Positions 51,023-59,279 of a stretch of DNA of 64,000 nucleotides are shown piece by piece (the first letter of the stretch is position 1; the number at the start of each line of letters is the position of its first letter). The stretch is from the NCBI GenBank assembly GCA_018713605.1, contig DVOM01000027.1, positions 8,908-72,907 on the forward strand. The letters run 5' to 3'. The notes under the pieces were generated by a model that was not told the DNA's origin, searched no databases, and was given only the letters and a program-made list of their open reading frames with translations. This stretch comes from Scatacola_A faecigallinarum. Its GTDB lineage: Bacteria; Pseudomonadota; Alphaproteobacteria; RF32; CAG-239. Both the position numbers and the translations under genes were made by a program.

Positions 51023-52389
51023 TGATGGAAGACCTTCTCAACCTGGCGGAACAACAAACCCCGCAGTTGCCCGAATACACGGTCAGCGAAATATCGTTTG
51101 AAATTAAAAAATTTGTCGAAACCACCTTTAACCGGGTTAAAATCCGCGGCGAAATTTTCGGCGCCAAACGTGCCGATTCCGGCCATTGGTATCTGTCGCT
51201 GAAAGATCCGAACGCGGTTCTTTCCGCCGTTATCTGGAAAGGAACCGCCTCCCGTCTCAGTTTCAGACCCGAAGACGGCATGGAAGTCGTCGCCACCGGC
51301 AAAATAACCACTTTTGCCGGCAAATCCTCTTATCAGCTGGTAATCGAACAAATGGAAATCGCCGGTGCCGGCGCGCTGCTCAAACTTTTGGAAGAACGAA
51401 AACAGAAATTTGCCGCCGAAGGCCTGTTCGACCCGGCGCACAAAAAACCCGTTCCCTTTCTGCCGGACGTCATCGGCGTTGTCACCTCGGCCAGCGGCGC
51501 CGTCATTCGTGACATTATTCACCGCGTTCGCGACCGCTTTCCCAGCCGCATTATTGTCTGGCCGACCCCCGTACAGGGCGAAGGAGCCGCCGAAAAAATC
51601 GCCGCAGCCGTCAAAGGCTTCAATGCCCTGCCTCGCGGCGGCGCCGTTCCCCGGCCGGACGTCCTGATTGTCGCCCGCGGCGGCGGCAGTCTTGAAGACC
51701 TCTGGCCGTTTAACGAAGAAATTGTCATCAGAGCCGTCTATGATTCGGAAATTCCGCTTATTTCCGCCGTCGGCCACGAAACGGACACCATGCTGATTGA
51801 CTACGTCTCCGACCTGCGCGCACCGACCCCGACCGGTGCCGCCGAGTTTGCGGTTCCGGTCAAAGCCGAAATTTCCGCAACGCTCAGTACGGCACAAAGC
51901 CGTCTGTCCAACGCCGTTAACCGCTACTTCGAAGAACGTCGCAGCCGGCTTGACGGGTTAAGCCGCGGCATTCCCAATCTGGAACAGATACTTGCCGAAA
52001 GCAGACAAAAGCTGGATGACCGCATTGAACGCCTGCAGCTGGCATTCGGCAACATGCTTAAAAACAAACAAAACCAGATTGCCCAAACCAGTCTGCGCCC
52101 GTATTACATTTTGAATATTTTTGAAAAAAAGCAAGAAAATTTAAAGAATTTGTCGCTTAGACTGGATTCAGTTTCAATAGATTCGGTTCTAAGCCGCGGT
52201 TTCGCCTGGGTCCGGGACAATCGCCGCCAAACGGTCTACTCCGTTGCGCAGGCGCAGAAAAGTCCGTCGCTGGAAATCCGTTTTATTGACGGCAGTATCA
52301 AAACCAAAACGGAACGAAAGAAAAATGACACTCTACAAGGCGATTTGTTTGACTTGTTTTCTGACGGCGCTGCTCCCTGCCGGGACTGA
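51022..52389 (+). CDS. xseA: Exodeoxyribonuclease VII large subunit
   Basis: 455 residues. OB-fold nucleic-acid-binding N-terminus (about 14-110, VKIRGEIFGAKRADSGHWYLSLKD), catalytic domain with GVVTSASGAVIRDIIHRV, RPDVLIVARGGGSLEDLWPFNEE and AVGHETDTMLIDYVSDLRAPTPTGAAE, then a long coiled coil and a C-terminal motif QGDLFDLF. The start overlaps the ftsY stop. The last 65 bases also encode, in another frame, the start of the following peptidase. Confidence 0.95.
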   Translation: MMEDLLNLAEQQTPQLPEYTVSEISFEIKKFVETTFNRVKIRGEIFGAKRADSGHWYLSLKDPNAVLSAVIWKGTASRLSFRPEDGMEVVATGKITTFAGKSSYQLVIEQMEIAGAGALLKLLEERKQKFAAEGLFDPAHKKPVPFLPDVIGVVTSASGAVIRDIIHRVRDRFPSRIIVWPTPVQGEGAAEKIAAAVKGFNALPRGGAVPRPDVLIVARGGGSLEDLWPFNEEIVIRAVYDSEIPLISAVGHETDTMLIDYVSDLRAPTPTGAAEFAVPVKAEISATLSTAQSRLSNAVNRYFEERRSRLDGLSRGIPNLEQILAESRQKLDDRIERLQLAFGNMLKNKQNQIAQTSLRPYYILNIFEKKQENLKNLSLRLDSVSIDSVLSRGFAWVRDNRRQTVYSVAQAQKSPSLEIRFIDGSIKTKTERKKNDTLQGDLFDLFSDGAAPCRD

Positions 52390-53161
52390 AGCGCTGGAAC
52401 TCTGCGGCAAGCCGGCGCAGGGCGAAATTCTGAAAGGCTATGCCCCCGGCGCCGAAAAAATTCTGCTTGACGGCCGGGAATATATGCTTTCTCCGTCGGG
52501 AAACTTTCTGTTGGCCTTCGGCCGCGACGAAACTCCGGAAAAAAAGCTGACAGTCATCAATGCCAAAGGCGCTGCCAAAGACTATTCCCTGAACGTCGCC
52601 GCGACCAAATGGGATATTCAGGACATTAAAGGCATACCGCAGAAGAAAGTTACGCCCTCGGCCGCAGACCAGAATGAAATCGGCCGGGAACGCGGCGACC
52701 TCAAAAAAGCCCTGGCAGACAAACTAAACAAAAACTACTGGGAAAAAGGCTTTGTTATGCCGGTCAAAGGACGTATCAGCGGCCATTTCGGGGGACAGCG
52801 GATAATGAACGGCAGAAAGATGAACCCGCATCAGGGCACCGATATCGCCGCTCCGGAAGGAACCCCGGTCAAAGCCGCGTCAAACGGCATTATCCGGTTA
52901 AGCGGCGGCAATTACTTTTACTCCGGCAACACCGTCGTCATCGACCACGGCCACCAGCTGTTTACCATCTACGCGCATCTGAAAAAAGTTTCCGTCAAAG
53001 CGGGTGATTATGTCAGACAGGGACAGGTCATCGGCGAAGTCGGCAAAACCGGACGCGTTACCGGCCCGCACCTGCATTGGGGCGCGTCGCTCAACGGCGT
53101 GCGCTTCACGCCCGAATCATTATTACATATGAATAACGCTGATTTTTGTTTTAATTTATAA
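52325..53161 (+). CDS. M23-family metallopeptidase (LytM-like)
   Basis: About 278 residues from ATG 52325, giving the signal peptide MTLYKAICLTCFLTALLPAG. Mature N-terminal part about 25-130, then the LytM domain: NPHQGTDIAAPEGTPVKAA (zinc ligands His and Asp), and GPHLHWGASLNG (His-x-His). Zinc endopeptidase acting on peptidoglycan in the periplasm, or an activator of amidases. It overlaps xseA by 65 bases, an unusually long same-strand overlap; the signal peptide supports the reading. Confidence 0.85.
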   Translation: MTLYKAICLTCFLTALLPAGTEALELCGKPAQGEILKGYAPGAEKILLDGREYMLSPSGNFLLAFGRDETPEKKLTVINAKGAAKDYSLNVAATKWDIQDIKGIPQKKVTPSAADQNEIGRERGDLKKALADKLNKNYWEKGFVMPVKGRISGHFGGQRIMNGRKMNPHQGTDIAAPEGTPVKAASNGIIRLSGGNYFYSGNTVVIDHGHQLFTIYAHLKKVSVKAGDYVRQGQVIGEVGKTGRVTGPHLHWGASLNGVRFTPESLLHMNNADFCFNL

Positions 53162-53211
53162 ACAATTATTATAAACTTGAAACAAATCGGAGAGCTGATA
53201 TCGAGGTAGTC

Positions 53212-53634
53212 ATGGAAAACGCGCATAAACAATTGGCTTGGGACAGTTTAACCTGTCTGGTCGTCGATGACGACAAATTCTCGCGGACATTCATCAAAAC
53301 CGCCCTGTATCAAATCGGCATGAAAAACACCCGTGAAGCCGCATCTGCCGCGGAAGCCGTCGAATTGCTCAACAGTTTCAAAATAGATATAATTCTCCTC
53401 GACCAGCAAATGCCTGGCAAAACCGGCCTTGAACTGGCGCGCGAACTGAAAAACAGCAACAATCCCCACCTGAAAAGCCTGCCCATAATCATGATTACCG
53501 TCGACACCAAGGAAAAAACCGTTCTCGACGCACGCAATCTGGGCATACAGGAATATCTGGTCAAACCGATTTCCCCGCTGGCTCTCAAAAAAAGAATTTT
53601 AAATGCTTTCGGCATTAAACAGGAAAGAGTGTAA
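53212..53634 (+). CDS. Single-domain response regulator (CheY-like)
   Basis: 140 residues: a receiver domain with DDDKFSRTF (acidic pair), phospho-acceptor Asp in IDIILLDQQMPGKTGLEL (about 62), ITVDTKEKTV and the Lys in YLVKPISPLAL. No output domain. GAGG sits 5 bases before the ATG. Positioned between the M23 peptidase and uppP genes; no kinase nearby, so the partner is unknown. It may act in a phosphorelay. Confidence 0.85.
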   Translation: MENAHKQLAWDSLTCLVVDDDKFSRTFIKTALYQIGMKNTREAASAAEAVELLNSFKIDIILLDQQMPGKTGLELARELKNSNNPHLKSLPIIMITVDTKEKTVLDARNLGIQEYLVKPISPLALKKRILNAFGIKQERV

Positions 53635-53637
53635 AAA

Positions 53638-54456
53638 GTGACTAATATACAAATTTTGCTTCTGTCCGCCCTTCAGGGCTTGACGGAATTTCTTCCGGTA
53701 AGTTCCTCCGGCCATCTGATTCTTTTTTCAAAATTCACGTCTTTCCCCGATCAGGGACTGGCACTCGACGTTGCCATGCATGTCGGTTCGATTATGGCCG
53801 TCATGATTTACTTTTCGGAAGAAATCTGGATGATGCTCAAAGGCGTCTTCAAAACCTGGTTCATTCCCAATTTCAAAAATGCCGGTTCCAAGCTCTTCTG
53901 GCTGATTGTTATCGGAACAATTCCGGCTGTTATCGCCGGACTGGCGCTCAAATCCTACGGCATGGAGTGGCTGAGGGACAGCCGTATCATCGGCTGGACG
54001 ATTCTGGGATTCGGCATTGTTCTGTTTATTGCCGACAAACTCGGCATGACCATCCGCCAGATAAAACATCTGACCGCCCTCGACGCTCTGCTCATCGGTC
54101 TGGCTCAGTGCCTGGCGCTTATTCCCGGCACCAGCCGCTCAGGCATAACCATTACCATGGGACGCTTTTTGGGAATGGAACGCCGCGAAGCCGCCAAGTT
54201 TGCCATGCTGCTGTCAATTCCGACCATTGCCGCCGCCGGAATGCTCGTCGGCTGGGAACTTTACGCCGCCGGCAATTTTCAGGAAATCATTTATGCCATG
54301 GACGGTATAACCTATTCGTTCATCTTCTCCATTCTGGCTATTTACATCATCATGTGGTGGCTAAAGAAATCAACGTTTCTGCCGTTTGTCATCTATCGCC
54401 TTTGCCTGGGAACCTATCTCCTTTTAAATTCTTATGGATATCTTGAAAATTTTTAA
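53638..54456 (+). CDS. uppP: Undecaprenyl-diphosphatase UppP
   Basis: 272 residues starting at GTG 53638, three bases after the receiver gene. BacA/UppP family integral membrane protein: LQGLTEFLPVSSSGHLILF (first signature, Glu), and PGTSRSGITITMGRFLGMERREAAKFAMLLSIPTIA (second signature, catalytic Ser/Arg). Dephosphorylates undecaprenyl diphosphate to recycle the carrier for peptidoglycan and surface glycans. Confidence 0.94.
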   Translation: MTNIQILLLSALQGLTEFLPVSSSGHLILFSKFTSFPDQGLALDVAMHVGSIMAVMIYFSEEIWMMLKGVFKTWFIPNFKNAGSKLFWLIVIGTIPAVIAGLALKSYGMEWLRDSRIIGWTILGFGIVLFIADKLGMTIRQIKHLTALDALLIGLAQCLALIPGTSRSGITITMGRFLGMERREAAKFAMLLSIPTIAAAGMLVGWELYAAGNFQEIIYAMDGITYSFIFSILAIYIIMWWLKKSTFLPFVIYRLCLGTYLLLNSYGYLENF

Positions 54457-54465
54457 AATAAATGC

Positions 54466-54494
54466 TTGCAATTTATTTTGAAGTGCGTTAAAAG
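54466..54494 (+). promoter_or_regulatory. Candidate promoter of tRNA-Leu
   Basis: TTGCAA (54466-54471) and TAAAAG (54489-54494) with a 17-base spacer, placing the start a few bases before the tRNA at 54510. Confidence 0.5.
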
Positions 54495-54509
54495 GATATC
54501 CGTTGTTAA

Positions 54510-54595
54510 GCCCTGGTGGCGGAATTGGTAGACGCGCATGCTTCAGGTGCATGTTACCTCAGGTAGTGGAAGTTCGAGTCTTCTCCAGGGCACCA
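54510..54595 (+). tRNA. tRNA-Leu (anticodon CAG), island attachment site
   Basis: 86 nt with encoded CCA. Acceptor GCCCTGG/CCAGGGC, D-arm TGGCGGAATTGGTAGACGCGC, anticodon stem CATGC/GCATG with loop TTCAGGT (anticodon CAG), variable arm TACCTCAGGTAGTGG, T-arm AGTTCGAGTCTT. The large serine recombinase gene overlaps its 3' 42 bases on the other strand. The island starts here. Confidence 0.95.
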
Positions 54596-56053
54596 ATCTT
54601 CACAAGCTCCTATTTTTGATAGGAGCTTGAAGTTTTTATGCATTGATATTTCAGGATTTTTTCCATCCATCAAAAAGTTCGCAAAAACGATATTTAAAAT
54701 ACGCCGTTTTTCTTCAATTTGCGAACTTTTAAAAATCGCAAAAGAATTTTGGCTGAAATTCAACACCTTATCAATCGCCCGTTCAACGGAGTTATCAGGT
54801 GTCTGCAATTGTTCAATTTTCGCCTGCAGCTCAATTTTAGCCGTTTCATACTCGGCATTTTTACTGCGATATACTTCGGCAGGAACTGTTCCCGCAATCA
54901 GCAAATCCAAAAGTTTCTTTTGATTTTCTTCAACATCAGCTAACTGATTCCGATTCTTTTCCAACTGATAATAGTTGTTGCCGTGTGTTGCTTCATAGCG
55001 TTTTTTCAGAGCATCCGCCAGAGCGAGTTTCAACTCATCATCAAAGCTGATTGATGCAAGAGCCTTTTCCACTTCTTTCAGCAGAATTTTCTCACTGATA
55101 TTATTACAGTGTTCGCAATTCTTGAGGTCTGTATGCCGCAAATAAACATACTGCCCCTTCTTTGTATAAGGCGAAAGCAAACAACCGCAATGTTTGCAGC
55201 GAACCAGCCCCCTAAAGATATAGGGTTCTTTGGTATGCTTGGATGTTCGTTTGAACTTTCCTGTCCGCACTTCGGTGCATTTATCAAACAACTCTTTGGA
55301 AATGAGTTTTTCATAAATATGCGAAAAATAGCTTTTGTTGTAATACATAACCCCATAATAAAACGGATTTTGCAGAATATCTGCAAATTGGGCTTTGGTA
55401 ATCGGGTTGCCACTTTTTCGGTTTCGCAAACCCCAGTTTTTGGACTTTTTAACCAACTCGTCCATTGAAAATAACCCAGTGGAATACTCTTCAAATAATT
55501 TTTTGATGAAATGTCCACGGTCTGGGTCAATGATGATGGTCTTCTTGCCATTCTCATCCTTGGTATTTAAGTAACCAATCGGAGCAGGCCCTGGGAGCAA
55601 TCCTTCATTGAGCATTCGCTCCTCAGAACGCTTAACATTATCCCGAGTTGAATTGACAAACATATTAGCCGACAAAATTTGCATTTGCCACATCGCAAGG
55701 TCAGAGCTTTTGAAGTTTTTATCAATTACCAAGCCTTCTTTAAAGAAGTGAAGAGCCAATTTTTCTTTTTTAACAAGCTCTAAAAGCATCGGAAACTCGT
55801 TGAAGGTTCTTTGCAACCTGTCTACGGTATCAACAACAAGAGCCGTCAGCTTACTTTGCCGTTTAATGTAATTAACGGCTTCGTAAAACTTAGTCCTCTT
55901 ACCGTGGAATGAACTTTCAACAAAAGTAAATTCTTTTGCGATTTCAAGCCCTTTGATTGAACAATAGTTTCTCAACCTGTCCAATTGTGCATCCAATGAG
56001 AACCCATCTTCCTGCATCTCGGTGGAAACCCGAGCCAAAATAACCGCTTTCAT
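54554..56053 (-). CDS. Large serine recombinase (site-specific integrase)
   Basis: About 499 residues from ATG 56053, which has GGAG 8 bases upstream (another ATG at 56059 is too near it). N-terminal resolvase domain with catalytic Ser in ILARVSTEMQEDGFSLDAQ and VVDTVDRLQRTF; recombinase domain (about 160-265, PIGYLNTKDENGKKTI); zinc ribbon CKHCGCLL ... CEHC; coiled-coil segment (about 350-420). The final residues WCPGEDSNFHYLR are encoded by the antisense strand of tRNA-Leu. Probably integrated, and can excise, this island. Confidence 0.88.
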   Translation of the reverse strand: MKAVILARVSTEMQEDGFSLDAQLDRLRNYCSIKGLEIAKEFTFVESSFHGKRTKFYEAVNYIKRQSKLTALVVDTVDRLQRTFNEFPMLLELVKKEKLALHFFKEGLVIDKNFKSSDLAMWQMQILSANMFVNSTRDNVKRSEERMLNEGLLPGPAPIGYLNTKDENGKKTIIIDPDRGHFIKKLFEEYSTGLFSMDELVKKSKNWGLRNRKSGNPITKAQFADILQNPFYYGVMYYNKSYFSHIYEKLISKELFDKCTEVRTGKFKRTSKHTKEPYIFRGLVRCKHCGCLLSPYTKKGQYVYLRHTDLKNCEHCNNISEKILLKEVEKALASISFDDELKLALADALKKRYEATHGNNYYQLEKNRNQLADVEENQKKLLDLLIAGTVPAEVYRSKNAEYETAKIELQAKIEQLQTPDNSVERAIDKVLNFSQNSFAIFKSSQIEEKRRILNIVFANFLMDGKNPEISMHKNFKLLSKIGACEDWCPGEDSNFHYLR

Positions 56054-56064
56054 ATCCATAGCTC

Positions 56065-56175
56065 CTAATTCTTCTGCAGTTCAAGTTCTAACAATAACAT
56101 CAGTAGTTGGAAAATATCTTCTCCAACTTCAATCATTTTTTTAGGATTTTTATCTTGGTAATTTGTGCAAATCAT
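56065..56175 (-). CDS. 36-residue ORF upstream of the recombinase
   Basis: ATG at 56175 with GGGG 7 bases before it; reads MICTNYQDKNPKKMIEVGED and ends with LELELQKN and a TAG at 56065. The stop lies within the ribosome-binding region of the recombinase, so it could act as a leader coupled to recombinase translation. Amphipathic, helical. Too short for homology; plausible but unproven. Confidence 0.4.
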   Translation of the reverse strand: MICTNYQDKNPKKMIEVGEDIFQLLMLLLELELQKN

Positions 56176-56695
56176 AGTTATCCCCTATACGAGTTGAAAC
56201 TATATTTGCAATTCTGACTATAAATATGGATATGTATTTTAGGAATAGAGGATAAAACCACCTCAATGAATAATGAGATATTACCTTAAAAGTTTTCAAA
56301 AGTCAAATTTCTGCGAACTTTTTTTATTAAATAAAATCAGCACATTACACAGCATCATCAAAAAAATAAATTTTCGGGTTATTTTGATAAATAAAATTAT
56401 CAGAATAATTTTGCATCGCCCAAAGCTGATATGATATTATTTTGCCATCAGCAACAGATACCGATAATCTAAACCTTTTATTGGTATAAGGTTTGATAGG
56501 AGAAAAGGAATTCCCCTGTTGTTGCTGATAGTTAGACAAGCGTAAGAAGAGCATAAGACGAGTATTAGAATGAGAAAGAATGTTTAATAACTACTTTCTC
56601 AATTATTTATACCACAATCTATCACAGTAACTAAATGGCTAAAAACTAGCCATAAATCTAACCATATTTAAAACTTAATTATTATAGAGGACAAA
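56176..56695. other. AT-rich region between recombinase and HUH-type gene
   Basis: About 520 bases. On the minus strand a 69-codon frame at 56345-56554 (starts MLFLRLSNYQQQQGNSFS) has no ribosome site; it may be a fragment of an older gene. On the plus strand lies the presumed promoter of the 56696 gene with the inverted repeat at 56635-56653. Otherwise nothing recognised. Confidence 0.35.
56635..56653 (+). promoter_or_regulatory. Perfect inverted repeat before the HUH-type gene
   Basis: ATGGCTA (56635-56641) and TAGCCAT (56647-56653), 5-base spacer, 43 bases before the ATG at 56696. It could be an operator or part of an origin recognised by the protein encoded next. Confidence 0.4.
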
Positions 56696-57250
56696 ATGAG
56701 TGAAAAAATATTTAAAAATAGAATAACACAAGAAACTCCCAATACCATAAAACAATTAAAATCTCTCTGGATAGATATGAGTTCTGATAAACAATTGGCA
56801 CCAAACACCCCAAACGGATTATTTGCATTTACCTTAAATCCAAATAATTTTGTAGATGCGGTAAAATTAGAGACAGATTTTAAATCAATTTTATCTCACT
56901 ACTATCATTGGAGATACGGTTCAAAATGGAGAAAATTAAAACACATACAAGTTCCATTTCAAGGGATTATAGAAAAACAATCCAATGGTATAAATCATAT
57001 TCATATCACTATATATCAATATAATATAGAAGAATTGGCTTTGTTTGTGGGGTATATTATAAGAATGTTCAAATCTCTATATATCAAAACATCATACAAA
57101 ATAAAGAAGATTTACAATATTGATGGTTGGCATAACTATACATCCCCATTTCCTACCAATAAGGACAAATTCATCAGTAAGCATAGAATTGAAGCTCCTA
57201 CTTATATCTGCTCAGATTTGTTTAATTCACAATTATCTACTCCCAACTGA
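56696..57250 (+). CDS. HUH-type replication initiator / relaxase candidate
   Basis: 184 residues; AGAGGAC before the ATG. Three features match rolling-circle HUH enzymes in order: motif I-like GLFAFTLNP (about 41-49), motif II HxH in NGINHIHITIYQ (about 97-108, two histidines for metal binding), and motif III-like tyrosine region SLYIKTSYKIKK (about 127-138). C-terminal part is short. No helicase domain. Likely function: nicking at an origin for replication or transfer of the island or a linked plasmid-like element. Assignment is by motif pattern, not homology search. Confidence 0.5.
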   Translation: MSEKIFKNRITQETPNTIKQLKSLWIDMSSDKQLAPNTPNGLFAFTLNPNNFVDAVKLETDFKSILSHYYHWRYGSKWRKLKHIQVPFQGIIEKQSNGINHIHITIYQYNIEELALFVGYIIRMFKSLYIKTSYKIKKIYNIDGWHNYTSPFPTNKDKFISKHRIEAPTYICSDLFNSQLSTPN

Positions 57251-57281
57251 TAAATATAATTATCACAAACAAGGAGATTTG

Positions 57282-57554
57282 ATGAATAACAATAAGAGAA
57301 ATCAATATTTAGAAATGTTCCTAAACATTGCAGATGAATTGTTACAAGAACAAAAAATAAAAAGTAGAAGAGATTTTAGCACCAGATATTTGAATAGATG
57401 TAGTAATTATTTGGGCTCTCTGGTATGGCAAAATAAAAAGCCAAGCATTTCTTCAAGTTGGGCTTTATTTGTAAATTTAAATAGAAAAAAGCAACTTCCC
57501 CATTGGCAGGAACAATTATCAAAAACCTTATATGATATGGCGTTAAAGGATTAA
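57282..57554 (+). CDS. Small protein, DUF6626-like
   Basis: 90 residues from ATG 57282 (AGGAG 5 bases upstream). An upstream open frame overlapping the HUH-type gene is not used. Contains KSRRDFSTRYLNRCSNYLGSLV, resembling the RRxFSxxxLGRSxxYLxxL block of small DUF6626 proteins of alphaproteobacteria, and a basic helical remainder. Probably a small DNA-binding or accessory protein. It is followed by the ankyrin gene after two bases. Confidence 0.55.
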   Translation: MNNNKRNQYLEMFLNIADELLQEQKIKSRRDFSTRYLNRCSNYLGSLVWQNKKPSISSSWALFVNLNRKKQLPHWQEQLSKTLYDMALKD

Positions 57555-57556
57555 AA

Positions 57557-58222
57557 ATGAGAGAAGATATAGTTTTTGAGGAATTGATTGAACAAATAGA
57601 CCTGATATTAAATTCATCTAAACCACTGCCTTATCATATGAAAGCAGAGAGGAAGTTGGCCGAAGTGCTTAGACATTTGCAGGAAATTCCAGAGTATGAC
57701 AATTTAAAGCAATTTGAGCCTTTGTTTGATGTAGAGTCATTTTTGATACACTTTTTAGCTTCTGCTGATTACACGGATTTACTCAAAATAATAGACCGAA
57801 GCACGATGAAATTTAAGCATATTGATGACTATACTCATTTAATGGCTTTGGTTGTGAATCCCAATATTCCATTTTTTGAGAAAACTGTTGTGGTAGATAG
57901 AATGTTAGAAATGGGTGAAGGTATTGATGTAGTTAATGCGAACGGTGAAACAGCACTGATGATGGCAGTCAAAAGAAACAACAGAAAAATGATTGAATAT
58001 TTATTGGAAAAGGGTGCATCTCCAAATATTCCTGATGATATGGGAGTTACACCATTGATGGTGGCAACTTTTAATGGTCAATTATACAATATGGCTCTTC
58101 TTCATTATTATGGTGCATTCGCAGGAGATGTTTGTGCTGAATATGAATTTGATGCCTTTGATATAGCAGATATTACCCAAAATTCCACAGCAAAAGAACT
58201 ATTGCTGGATTTGGCAAAATAA
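57557..58222 (+). CDS. Ankyrin-repeat protein
   Basis: 221 residues, no signal peptide. At least two ankyrin repeats: NANGETALMMAVKRNNRKM and DMGVTPLMVATFNGQLYN (about 130-195). The N-terminal 120 residues are helical and of unknown type. Protein-interaction function; target unknown. Third gene of the 56696 operon, ended by a strong terminator. Confidence 0.75.
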   Translation: MREDIVFEELIEQIDLILNSSKPLPYHMKAERKLAEVLRHLQEIPEYDNLKQFEPLFDVESFLIHFLASADYTDLLKIIDRSTMKFKHIDDYTHLMALVVNPNIPFFEKTVVVDRMLEMGEGIDVVNANGETALMMAVKRNNRKMIEYLLEKGASPNIPDDMGVTPLMVATFNGQLYNMALLHYYGAFAGDVCAEYEFDAFDIADITQNSTAKELLLDLAK

Positions 58223-58234
58223 TAATTTCATAGC

Positions 58235-58260
58235 AAAACCAGAGTTAATACTCTGGTTTT
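58235..58260. terminator. Bidirectional terminator
   Basis: AAAACCAGAGT (58235-58245), loop TAAT, ACTCTGGTTTT (58250-58260): perfect 11-bp stem between the converging ankyrin and recombinase genes. Confidence 0.92.
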
Positions 58261-58263
58261 TTA

Positions 58264-58866
58264 CTAATCACTCCATCCCATTCGTTTAATAAATCTTCTT
58301 AATGTTATTTTTTGAACACCCATAATTCTGGCGATTTGTGCTTTTGGCACTTTTTTATCCAATAAATCTCTTATTCTTTTTGTATTTTTAGAGAGTTTTA
58401 ATTTTTTGGATTCTGCTCCGAAAGGGCGACCTAATCTCCGACCTGATGATTTAAGATTATCCAGTGACATTTTGGTTCTTTGGGAAATCAGGTTCCTTTC
58501 AATCTGTGCTGAAAGTCCAAAAGCAAAAGCCAATACCTGTGATTGAATGTCATTGCCTAAATGGAAACCTTCTTTAATGGTAATGATTTGACAGTTTTTA
58601 GCCAAACAAGTTTCCAAAATTCCCATAACTTCTAAAAGCGAACGCCCAAGCCGAGAGATTTCACAAGCAATAATCACATCATTTTCTTGCAATTCATCAA
58701 GTAATTGACCTAATTTTCTGTGTTTTAATGCTTTTCGTGAAGAGATAGTTTCTTCAATCCAACTATCTATTTTTATGCCCTTTCTTAAGGCATATTGCTT
58801 AATTTCATATTCCTGATGCTCTACCGACTGTTTTTGGCTGCTTACTCTGATATAACCATAAATCAT
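58264..58866 (-). CDS. Small serine recombinase (resolvase/invertase)
   Basis: 200 residues. Resolvase domain: YGYIRVSSQKQSVEHQ (catalytic Ser), VIIACEISRLGRSLLEVM, LAFAFGLSAQIERNLISQRTK, and C-terminal HTH (RRLGRPFG ... KKVPKAQIARIMGVQKITLRRFI). Compared with the 187-residue recombinase at 63407-63970 it is only distantly similar. It could resolve cointegrates or invert segments within the island. Confidence 0.88.
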   Translation of the reverse strand: MIYGYIRVSSQKQSVEHQEYEIKQYALRKGIKIDSWIEETISSRKALKHRKLGQLLDELQENDVIIACEISRLGRSLLEVMGILETCLAKNCQIITIKEGFHLGNDIQSQVLAFAFGLSAQIERNLISQRTKMSLDNLKSSGRRLGRPFGAESKKLKLSKNTKRIRDLLDKKVPKAQIARIMGVQKITLRRFIKRMGWSD

Positions 58867-58985
58867 CTTTTCCCCTTTTCATATATTTATCAGAATTTCA
58901 AAGAGTTAATAACAAATAGAAGGTCATTTTTATTGAACAATAAAATCAACCCTTTTTTATGGTTATTCGTTTTATCTTCTTTCGC

Positions 58986-59129
58986 TTAATTCAAAAATAT
59001 ATAAGTGGCATCAACGCAAGTAAAACCAATGGGTTCAAGGAGTTCTATGTTAGGAAATTCATTTCTTTTAAATAGGTAATGGCTGACAAGAACACAATCG
59101 TTGGTTTGTGTATCCTTAGGAAAACATCT
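58986..59129 (-). pseudogene. Fragment of a lost gene (minus strand)
   Basis: A 47-codon coherent frame reading ...CVLVSHYLFKRNEFPN then IELLEPIGFTCVDATYIFLN and a stop at 58986. It has no start codon: a stop at 59130-59132 lies immediately upstream in frame. The residue composition looks coding, so this is likely the C-terminal remnant of a larger gene truncated by rearrangement. Confidence 0.35.
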
Positions 59130-59134
59130 CTATT

Positions 59135-59265
59135 GTGAACAACAGAGTAATTGAGGATACGGATTCCGTCACTTCCTATAATCAATTGGAAGGCAAAACC
59201 TTTGAAGTATATAAAAGGGCAAAAACAAGGGTGTTACGGTAATTGAATTGGCGGATATGAAATAG
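59135..59265 (+). pseudogene. Fragment with probable frameshift (plus strand)
   Basis: From GTG 59135 the frame reads VNNRVIEDTDSVTSYNQLEG then KTFEV, then YKRAKTRVLR and a stop. In another frame the same region continues KGKNKGVTVIELADMK to a stop at 59263-59265. Joining the two frames after KTFEV gives a smoother sequence, suggesting an inactivating frameshift close to position 59212. It is a fragment in any case. The rest of 58867-59279 holds nothing else recognisable. Confidence 0.35.
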
Positions 59266-59279
59266 AAAAGGAAAATATA

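Noticed and set aside
56345..56554. 69-codon minus-strand frame as a real gene
   Set aside because: No ribosome-binding site and no domain; kept only as a possible fragment in the region entry.
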